The position numbers and the translations under genes are program-made. A stretch of DNA of 64,000 bases from Balaenoptera acutorostrata (lineage: Eukaryota; Chordata; Mammalia; Artiodactyla; Balaenopteridae), in contig NC_080064.1 in NCBI RefSeq assembly GCF_949987535.1, positions 43,543,937 through 43,607,936 on the forward strand. Reading direction: 5' to 3'. Positions within the stretch are counted from its first letter, which is position 1. Every line of letters begins with the position of its first letter. Shown piece after piece: positions 56,501 through 64,000 of this stretch. Under the pieces are notes generated by a model, which had not been told where the DNA came from, did not search any database, and was given only the letters and a program-made list of their open reading frames with translations.

Positions 56501-56572
56501 GTTCTTGGTGAAAATGAAAAATGTCTTTGATATTTACTTAAAAACCAAAGGCACTTTTTGACCAACCCAATA

Positions 56573-57785
56573 CATTAATAAACCACTGCTTTAATTACTG
56601 TTCCTTATTCATGGAATAAAAACATATTTTGGATTATTGTGGTTGGTTAACAATTTCATGGATATTGCCTGCTTTTCTGAAAAATTTTGGTGTGTTCAAC
56701 CTAAATATGTACTTGATTGCATGACATTTTGAGAAACAAGAATTTAGTGTTTGAAAATAAGTATTAAAAAATTTTTTTTTCCATTGACTGTACCTCTGTA
56801 TTTCTAGCCAGTGGCTAGAAGCAGGTGGGCAGCCAATTCAGCAACCAGTTTTGGAAATGATGTTTGAGTTTTTAATTATTTGGCCTATTTTACTTATTCA
56901 GTTGCATATATTTGTTTGCCTAATAATGGACACTATTTTCCTAGCATTGTTAATGATACAATAGTATAGAAAAATGCATTTGTGCTTAGATAGTATGGAT
57001 ATTCAGCTTGTAAGTTTAGGGGTGAGGGGAAGTATCATTTTCTTTTGAGGCCAGATTCAGTATTAAAGTGTCAGAACTTAGGGCTTGTGTTCATTTTCTA
57101 GGTATTTTTGACGACTCTGCCTGATTTCCTATGTATGTGTCTAAATTCTTCCATCTATTTTTGTGAATCAGAATACATTCTAGAGCTTAAGAAGGGAGTA
57201 TAGGGTTGGAGGCACAAAAGGGGTAAGGTTTTCTTTATTGTGAAATTACATGGGTGGGTTGGGGCCACCTACAGTTACCCAGAAGCTTATATACAGATAA
57301 CCAGTCAACTACATTAAGCCCAGTGTGAGTAGATAGGTATTTTAGGGATTCAACAGTGCCTTCTCTAGAAGACTGAGGAAGTAGAAGAGCTGATAGTGTT
57401 TAGGCCAATTTGGATCATCTCTACAAATCAATCAGGTCTTTAGATAGTTGTAAAACAGGGCAGCCTAGCCTCTTTCAGTAGCTCACCATTTAGCCACCCA
57501 ACAAGAACATTTTTGATGTTCTGTCTTTGGAATGAGTTACAATTCAAGTTACTAAAACTTCTTTCTAGAAATTTCTACAGTTAAGTCAGTACCTGCTACC
57601 TGTCTGTTTTAGCCCAGCTTAATAGACCTGCATTTCAAGGTCCTTCAGAATGGATAACATGGATCAAGTAAATGGAGTTTGGCTTTTTAATTTTTTCCAG
57701 AAGGAATTTCATCGTTAAGGCTTTTTATGTACAGATACATCCCTCAAATTATATATATGTACCCTGTATGAACTCTTTGTGTATT
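56573..57785. other. Intron sequence with no recognised element
   Basis: AT-rich intronic DNA. No exon or RNA gene was recognised. Confidence 0.5.
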
Positions 57786-57789
57786 TTTA

Positions 57790-58725
57790 AACAATTTAAG
57801 TGTAAATAGACCATGTCACTTGCCTGCTCAAATCCCCTTATTGGTTTCCCACCTCCCTTGGAATGGAATCTAAGTTACTTAACCATAACTTCATGTCATT
57901 TGAGCCGTCACTACTCCCTCACCTCACCTTGCTTGATCACACCATTCTAACAACATCGGCCTGTTTTCTTTTTCTCAGGCCAAGTTTTTTCTGCTTCAGG
58001 GATTTGCATTTGCTTTCCCCTCTGCCTAGAAGGCATTTCTTCCAGACTTCCAGGGTTCACACCCTCACTTTATTCAAATTTCTGCCCACGTGAAATCTCT
58101 TTGGAGAGACCTTGCTGACCACTCTATCTAAAATAATCTCTACCCTCCCAGTAGTTTCTTTTTCTTCATGGTCTTGCATCATTAGCCAGATTTACATGGT
58201 ATCCTGTTTATTGTCTGTCTATACCTGACTATAATCTCCATGAGGACTTTGTCTTAGAATGCTTGCACTGCTATAACAAAACACCACAGACTGAGTGGCT
58301 TTAACAACAGAAATTTATTTTCTCACAGTTTTGGAGGCTAGAAGTCCAAGATCAAGGTTCCTGTTGATTTGGTTTCTGGTGAGGACTTTCTTCCTGGCTT
58401 GTAGACAGCCACCTTCTCACTATGTCCTTACGGGACCTTTCCTTGGTGGTACACACTGAGAGTGAGCATGAATGAGAGCTCTCTTGTGTCTCTTCTTAGA
58501 AGGACACTTACTGGATTGGGGCCCCACCCTTAGGACCTTATTTAATCTTAACTTACTTCCTTTACTCCAAATACAGTCACACTGGGGTTAGGGCTTCATT
58601 GTCTGAATTGGGGTGGGGGGCCCACAAACATTCACTCCATAACACCACTGTATCCTCAGTGCCTAGAACAGTTACCTGCCACAAAGTAGGGGCCTGATAA
58701 ATAATTGTGAATTTTGAATGATTTT
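57790..58725 (+). repeat. L2 LINE, split by a later repeat
   Basis: Well-preserved forward L2: ACTTGCCTGCTCAAATCCCC, CAGGGATTTGCATTTGCTTT, TCTGCCTAGAAGGCATTTCT and CCATGAGGACTTTGTCTT (about 58239-58256). It then resumes at CACTGTATCCTCAGTGCCTA (58645) and ends GGGGCCTGATAAATAATTGT. The break is filled by an unrelated repeat at 58257-58643. Confidence 0.85.
58257..58643. repeat. Old dispersed repeat inserted in L2, family not assigned
   Basis: AACACCACAGACTGAGTGGC, ACAGAAATTTATTTTCTCAC, GGCTAGAAGTCCAAGATCAA, TACAGTCACACTGGGGTTAG and CAAACATTCACTCCATAACA form a common mammalian repeat I know by sight but cannot name safely. It splits an L2 copy cleanly, so it is younger than L2. Confidence 0.65.
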
Positions 58726-58867
58726 TTAACACATAATTTTTAATAGTTGTGTGATTTAGTATTTCCACTATATGTATGATTTTTTTTATTTATCATCCTT
58801 ATGAATTAATCTTTGCATAATCAGTCAATCTGTGATTAAGATATACAGTTTTTAAATAATAGTGAGA

Positions 58868-59090
58868 GGCAGCATTACATTTTTAAGAGCATGGACTCTG
58901 GAGCCAGATGGTCTGGGTTTGAATCCTTGTACCACCACTTGAGCAAGTTTATTTATCCTCCCTGTGCTTTGGTTTTCTCCTATATAATAGGAATAATAAT
59001 ATTATCTGTACTCTTGCTGATAGTGTGAAACTTAAATGAATTAGTGTTTGTAATGCTCTTAGTACCAAGCATATAATTAGTCCTAAATAA
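58868..59090 (-). repeat. MIR SINE
   Basis: AGAGCATGGACTCTGGAGCC, TGGGTTTGAATCCTTGTACC, TTCTCCTATATAATAGGAAT and CTTAGTACCAAGCATATAAT follow a nearly complete MIR in reverse orientation. Confidence 0.85.
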
Positions 59091-59484
59091 TTGTTAACTT
59101 AAAAAAACTTTTTATTAGGACATAAATTTTAAAGCCACAGAATGGCATGTTGGTAAAATTTTGAGAACTTCCATCTAACACTGATGGGAATATAAATTGT
59201 TTTAGTTACTTTGGAAGATTATTCTGCCCTGGTAGGTTAATAAGACTTTGGAATCAGCTACTTTTAGAAGATGTATTGTCATCTGAGACCCCAAAGGGAT
59301 GTGGCCCCAAAAAAAAGAAAAAGAAAATGTAGCTAATTTGATACCTTTCTTGTTTTGGGTTGATTTAGTTTTAGGTTCTTAGAGGCAGCATGCTATAGGT
59401 AGGATTTTAAGCTCCTTCCAGTTTTTTGAGTCTTTGATTTTAATTCTCATTCCCCAAAGCTTCCCACCTGCCTAAATGATTAGT

Positions 59485-59675
59485 GCATTGGTTCCCAAAG
59501 TTTGCTGCACATTAGAATCACCTGGGAATCTTTTAACAATTCTGACACATGGCTCCCATTCCCAGACATTCTTGTTGTAGTTGCTGTGGTGTGTCACCTG
59601 GGCATTGGGGTTTTTCAACTCCCAGCTTGATTCTGATGTGTAGCAAAGTTTGGGCACCACTTGGTTATTGGGATT
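59485..59675 (+). repeat. MER5-type hAT transposon relic
   Basis: TTGGTTCCCAAAGTTTGCTG, ACATTAGAATCACCTGGGAA, and near the right end TTCTGATGTGTAGCAAAGTT with TGGGCACCACTTGG. It resembles the MER5A copy at 6915, with inverted ends. Confidence 0.75.
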
Positions 59676-59998
59676 TTCAGGTAAGCTGTGTTAGCTCAGA
59701 TGACTTCATTCTTCCTTTGTACCATAGATAGAGACAGCAGTGTTCCACTCATGGGGAATTGCAGAGGAAGTGAGGAGGGGAGGGAGCAGAGTGAAGATAA
59801 TCTGGGAGACCCCTGCAGCTGGGGAATTGACCAGTTTTCTTCATTAAGATTAGGTGATATGACCAGATGTCACAACTTGCATAAGCAAAGGAAATTAATT
59901 TTAATAATGTATTTTATTTAACTCATCGTATCCAAAATAATACCATTTCAACATGTAATCAATATAAAAATTCATTCATTAATGAGATACTTCATTTT

Positions 59999-60052
59999 CT
60001 CTCCCTCCCTCCCTCTCTCCCTCCACCGCCCCCCCCCACCCCCCCGCACTAA
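59999..60052 (+). repeat. CT-rich and C-rich simple sequence
   Basis: A (CCCT)n-like tract is followed by C-runs of 11 and 7 bases (CACCGCCCCCCCCCCACCCC region). The complementary strand is G-rich and could form a G-quadruplex. Confidence 0.85.
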
Positions 60053-60994
60053 GTCGTCACTCTCCTGGGTGTATTTTGCACTTTGAATTAGCCACATTCA
60101 GGTGCTCAATAGCCACATGTGACTAGTGGCTTCTAAACTGGACTTCCCAAGTCTAGATTATCGGTTTAGAACTGAGTTGTCTGACCATAGATACTTTTAA
60201 ACTAGAATATATGTTTAAGTTATCCTTGGATCCCAGGTTCTCTCCCTAGAATGTTTTTCTGCATAGACTTTTTGTTTATATCAGTATTCATTAATTTCTC
60301 ATGAGAATTTTTTTAAACCAGGTTTATTGATATATAATTTACACACCATAAAGTTCACTCATTTAAACTTTATACTTTAGTGGGTTTTAGTATATTTACG
60401 AAGTTGTGCAGCCATCACCATAATATAATTTTAGCACATTTTTATCACCCCAAAAAGAAACACCATACATATGAAGAAGTCATTCCCTATACCTCTTACC
60501 CTCACTTACCCTTGCCCCTGCCTTTCCTCCAATCCCTGGCAACTACTAATCTATTTTCTGTCTCTAGACTTGCCTATTCTGGACATTTCATATATTTAGG
60601 ATCATACAGTATGTGGTATTTTGTGACTGGCTTCTTTCACTTAGCATAATGTTTTCAAGGTTAATCCATGTTGTAGCATGTATCAGGACTTAATTCTTTT
60701 TTATTGCTGAATAATATTCCTTTGAATGATATACCACATTTTGTTTATCCATTCATCAGTTGATGAACATTTGGGTTGTTTTCATTTTTTGACCATTATG
60801 AATAATGCTGCTGTGAACACTTGCATATGATGTTTTTGTGTGGGGACGCATGTTTTCATTTCTCTTAAGTGTATACCTAGGAGTGGAGTTACTGGGTAAC
60901 ATGGTAACTCTATGTTTAACTTTTTGAAAAACTGCTAAACTACTTTTCAAAGCAGCTGCACATAATATTTCTACTCATAATGTGTAAGGGTTCT

Positions 60995-61315
60995 TTTTTT
61001 TTTTTAACATCTCTATTGGAGTATAATTGCTTTACAGTGTTGTGTTAGTTTCTGCTGTATAACGAAGTGAATCAGCTATACATATACATATATCCCCACA
61101 TCCCCTCCCTCTTGCATCTCCCTCCCTCCCACCCTCCCTATCCCACCCCTCTAGGTGGTCACAAAGCACCGAGCTGATCTCCCTGTGCTATGTGGCTGCT
61201 TCCCACTAGCTACCTGTTTTACGTCTGGTAGTGTATATAGGTCCATGCCACTCTCTCCCTTCGTCCCAGCTTCCCCTTCCCCCTGCCCACGCCCTCAGGT
61301 CCACCCTCTACGTCT
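60995..61315 (-). mobile_element. Young L1 3'-end insertion
   Basis: A 321-bp severely truncated L1 (poly-T, then TTAACATCTCTATTGGAGTA to CACCCTCTACGTC) with a perfect 14-bp target-site duplication TGTGTAAGGGTTCT at 60981-60994 and 61316-61329. Its sequence closely matches the 3' ends at 9776 and 43355. Confidence 0.93.
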
Positions 61316-61439
61316 TGTGTAAGGGTTCTGTTTCCCCACATCCTCACCAGCATTTGTGATTGTCTTTTTGTTTATAGCCATTCTAGTGGTTTTCATTTAC
61401 ATTTCTTCTGGAGAAATGTCTATTCACATTCTTTGCCCT

Positions 61440-61622
61440 TATTTTATTTTATTTATTTATTTATTTATTTTTAAGTCTTCATTGAATTTGTCACAACATT
61501 GCCTCTGCTTCATGCCTTGGCCTCCTAGCCTCAGGGCACGTGGGATCTCAACTCCCCGACCAGGGATCACACCCCCACACTGGAAGGCAAAGTCCCAGCC
61601 ACTGGACCGCCAGGGAAGTGCC
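61440..61622 (-). mobile_element. Short tRNA-derived SINE, diverged
   Basis: (ATTT)n, then TCTTCATTGAATTTGTCACA, GGCACGTGGGATCTCAACTC, CCCGACCAGGGATCACACCC and CCACTGGACCGCCAGGGAAG. It is a tRNA SINE with a decayed B box, related to the copy at 23034. The flanks TGCCCTTATTTT and TGCCCATTTTTC are a likely imperfect duplication. Confidence 0.75.
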
Positions 61623-61645
61623 ATGCCCATTTTTCTAGTTGGGGT

Positions 61646-61649
<4 letters not shown>

Positions 61650-61677
<28 letters not shown>

Positions 61678-61960
61678 TTATTTATTTATTTATTTATGGC
61701 TGTGTTGGGTCTTCGTTTCTGTGCGAGGGCTTTCTCTAGTTGTGGCAAGCGGGGGCCACTCTTCATCACGGTGCGCGGGCCTCTCACTGTCGCGGCCTCT
61801 CTTGTTGCGGAGCACAGGCTTCAGACGCGCAGACTCAGTAGCTGTGGCTCACGGGCCCAGCTGCTCCGTGGCATGTGGGATCTTCCCAGACCAGGGCTCG
61901 AACCCATGTCCCCTGCATTGGCAGGCAGACTCTCAACCACTGCGCCACCAGGGAAGCCCT
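61650..61960 (-). mobile_element. CHR-type tRNA SINE
   Basis: Reverse SINE with a perfect 15-bp target-site duplication CTAGTTGGGGTTTTT at 61635-61649 and 61961-61975. It ends CTGCGCCACCAGGGAAGCCC and keeps many CpGs, so it looks young. Three overlapping open frames (61356-62243 region) are SINE or L1 shadows. Confidence 0.95.
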
Positions 61961-62389
61961 CTAGTTGGGGTTTTTAATCTTATTATTGAGTTGTAGGAGT
62001 GATTTTATATATTCTGGATACAAGCCATATCAGATATATGACTTGCAGATTTTTCTTCAAGTCTGTGGGTTGTCTTTTTACTTTCTTGATAGTGTCCTGA
62101 GAAGCATGCATATTTTAAATTTTGATGAAATCCAGTTTATCAGTCTTCTGTTGCTTTTGCCTTTGGTGGCTTTTCTGAGAAATCGTTGCCTAATCCTAAA
62201 CAACAAAGATTTATTCCTGTATTTTCTTTCAAGAGTTTTGTAGTTTTTGCTCTTACATTTAATTTAATGTATGGTCCACTTTGAGTTAATCTTTGTGGTG
62301 TGAGGTATGGATCCAGGTTCATTTTTTGGATTGTGGTTATCCAGTTGTCCCAGTCCCGTTTGTTGAATCTCATCAAACTTGAATTAGAA

Positions 62390-63120
62390 ATTTTCTTTCA
62401 TCACCATAGCATATTTATTTTTTATTTCATGTAATAAGTACATGTATAGGTCCATAATTAAGAGAGCTTTCATTAGACTACATTGCCTTATTAGAAAGAT
62501 AGGAATATATTTCATGTATCTTATTGGTAGGCATGGTTTTAAAATACCGAAGTCTATAATTCTGGTCAAAAGTCTTGTCAAATTATGTTGTACTGATGTT
62601 TTTGTTACTATCATATTTCCAGATCTCAGTCATGCTTGTTTGTTCAAAGAAGAGAGAATAGCCATTGTGTTAAGGAATGAGGGACTTATAACCAGATAAA
62701 CATATGTTATAATCTAAGTGGGAAGTAGCATTAGACCCTTTCTTTGTTTAATTAACATAATTCAAATTGAAATCAGTTGGATCTCTGGTTTAGTAGTACT
62801 TGAGATTTAGCTTTGGCTGACCCTGATAAAAGGCAACTTGCGGTTTACTTACAAAACAAAAACAATAAAAAGTTTTAAAAAGAAAGATGGGGGAGGGGGG
62901 ATGAGTGTAATACGCCTTTTAAAATAAGAGAACAAAATTCCTGAAGTTCATGATGGGAATGGATTGGTAGTAAGGCATTTAATAGTGTGGGTTTGTCTAG
63001 ATTTGACTCTGCCTTAAAAGATAAACCACAGCAGTAACAAAAATAATAAACCCTGACTTAAAATACCCTGTAGATAGCATGCATTATTAATTGAGAATAT
63101 TGTCAGATATTTAAGTTTAT
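62390..63120. other. Intron sequence with no recognised element
   Basis: AT-rich intronic DNA with a GGGGGAGGGGGGATG purine run (62889-62903). No exon or RNA gene was recognised. Confidence 0.45.
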
Positions 63121-63124
63121 GTTT

Positions 63125-63420
63125 TCTTCCAGTTTTATTGAGACATAATAGACTTTGTAAGTAGACTGTGTAAGTTTAAAGTGTATAATGATTTGACTTA
63201 CTACATCGTGAAATGATTATCACAGTAGGTTTAGTGAACATCCATTATGTCATATAAATACAAAATCAAAGAAATAGAAAAAAAAATTTTTGTCCTTGTG
63301 ATGAGAACTCTTAGGATTTACTCCCTTAACCACTTTCATATATAACACACAGCAGTGTTCATTATATGTATCATGTTGTACATCACATCCCTAGTACTTA
63401 CTTATCTTAAAACTGGATAT
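63125..63420 (-). repeat. Old L1 (L1M-type) 3' end
   Basis: TTCTTCCAGTTTTATTGAGA, GTGTAAGTTTAAAGTGTATA, TTTAGTGAACATCCATTATG and CATCACATCCCTAGTACTTA follow an old L1 3' end in reverse. Confidence 0.75.
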
Positions 63421-63484
63421 TTAAGTTTATTTTAAATTATACCAGAAGTAGAAGTGGTGGCTTTCTTAGATAATATAATGTACT

Positions 63485-63985
63485 GTATCAGTAATATAGT
63501 GCTATATAACAAACCAACCTAAACTAAGTGTCTTAAAATAGCAGCAGTCATTTATTTTGCTCACAAATCTGCAGTTTGGTTAGGCCTCATGACTTATTTC
63601 TGTTTCATGCAGTGCCACCTGTGGTGGCTTGATTGCAGGGGCAAGGGTGTATGTGTTGAGATGGGGGGGCCAAAGGATCCACTTTCAAGGTGGCTCACTC
63701 ACATGCCTGGGAAGTTGAGCTGGGGGCCTAGGTGCTCCTCCATATAGTTCTCTTTCCAGCTGCTTGGCCTTTCTCACAGTGTGGTGGTTGGGCTCCAAGA
63801 AAACAAGGTAGAAATTTGTGGCATTTCCATGACACCAGAAGTCACACATAGTCACTTCTGCTATGTTTATTGGTTAGGGACAGTCACAGAGTTTCAAGGA
63901 TAGGGGCCATGAACTCTACCTCTTGTTGGGACCATTTTTGGAAAATTTAATCTACCACATGTATTTCTTTCCACTTATTGCCACT
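63485..63985. repeat. Old dispersed repeat, family not assigned
   Basis: CAAACCAACCTAAACTAAGT, AGTCATTTATTTTGCTCACA, TCCACTTTCAAGGTGGCTCA, GCTCCAAGAAAACAAGGTAG and TTTATTGGTTAGGGACAGTC form a mammalian-wide repeat related in layout to 58257-58643. I cannot assign the family. Confidence 0.5.
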
Positions 63986-64000
63986 TACATATATCTCTAT

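Larger units (their letters stand above)
55289..56570 (+). mobile_element. Nearly complete mariner DNA transposon
   Basis: A 1,282-bp Tc1/mariner element with inverted ends TTGGGTTGGCCAAAA (55289) and TTTTTGACCAACCCAA (ends 56570). A TA follows the right end (56571-56572), while the left target dinucleotide now reads TG. It contains one transposase gene in the same direction as OSBPL9. Length and termini fit the mariner family I know from cow as Mariner1_BT. It lies 434 bp inside the intron that starts at 54856. Confidence 0.93.
60312..62380 (-). repeat. Old L1 (L1M-type), interrupted by three insertions
   Basis: Reverse L1 3' end from ACCAGGTTTATTGATATATA through GTTGATGAACATTTGGGTTG, AAGTGTATACCTAGGAGTGG and GAGTTAATCTTTGTGGTGTG, to TATCCAGTTGTCCCAGTCCC (about 62339). 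It is split by a younger L1 3' end (60995-61315), a short tRNA SINE (about 61440-61622) and a CHR SINE (61650-61960). The L1 reading resumes correctly after each. Confidence 0.8.
1..64000 (+). other. OSBPL9: OSBPL9 gene body, internal part (exons and introns)
   Basis: Five exons on the + strand translate, in order, to the end of the PH domain and the following linker of OSBPL9 (ORP9), as I recognise the protein. ORP9 is a lipid-transfer protein at ER-trans-Golgi contact sites. Its PH domain binds Golgi PI4P, its FFAT motif binds VAP proteins in the ER, and its C-terminal ORD carries lipid. The ORD, the FFAT motif and the first PH exons are not in this window, so both gene ends lie outside. 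All observed junctions are GT-AG. The 25.4-kb intron between the first two visible exons contains a CpG island. More than 99% of the window is intron and about half of it is recognisable repeat. Confidence 0.9.

Noticed and set aside
59999..60052. Possible regulatory GC-box region
   Set aside because: It is a CT-rich and C-rich simple repeat without CpG enrichment around it.
1..64000. CRISPR arrays, bacterial operons or phage genes
   Set aside because: Spliced exons, SINEs, LINEs and introns show mammalian nuclear DNA. No regularly spaced short repeats or compact gene clusters were seen.

Overview
The window is vertebrate nuclear DNA. It has split genes with GT-AG introns, LINE-1 and L2 LINEs, MIR and tRNA-derived SINEs, a mariner transposon and a CpG island. 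The young SINEs are of the CHR type (head beginning GGCTTCCCTGGTGGCGCAGT, tRNA-like B box GGTTCGAGCCC). I associate that type with whales, dolphins and hippos. I saw no BovB LINE, which argues against a ruminant, and no pig PRE1 SINE, so a cetacean is the best guess.

The only host protein-coding gene I can support is OSBPL9 (oxysterol-binding protein-like 9, ORP9) on the + strand. Five internal exons are visible: 26689-26765 (end of the PH domain), 52145-52240, 52924-52971, 53963-53992 and 54805-54855 (helical linker after the PH domain). They join in frame with consensus splice sites. The earlier PH-domain exons and the later FFAT-motif and lipid-binding (ORD) exons lie outside the window, so nearly all of the 64 kb is intron.

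Layout. 1-26688 is an upstream intron with old L2, MIR and L1 remnants and one long minus-strand L1 insertion (about 9.3-17.2 kb) that carries its own SINE. 26766-52144 is a 25.4-kb intron. In its middle is a CpG island (about 35.6-36.6 kb) with four CCAAT motifs, a GC box, a 12-G run and a short candidate first exon (ATG 36340, donor 36367). That candidate exon is in phase with the exon at 52145. It is well placed to be the promoter of a short ORP9 form without the PH domain. 52241-54804 holds three short introns. 54856-64000 is the next intron. It opens with a nearly complete mariner element (55289-56570) and ends in a stack of nested L1, SINE and L2 insertions.

I found no evidence of a new multi-gene system. 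The observations most worth following are the intronic promoter with its phase-matched first exon, the run of four phase-0 exons whose lengths are multiples of three, the mariner copy with one frameshift and altered catalytic spacing, and a compact fold-back at 24679-24770. Repeat family names come from recognition by eye, and repeat boundaries without target-site duplications are approximate.
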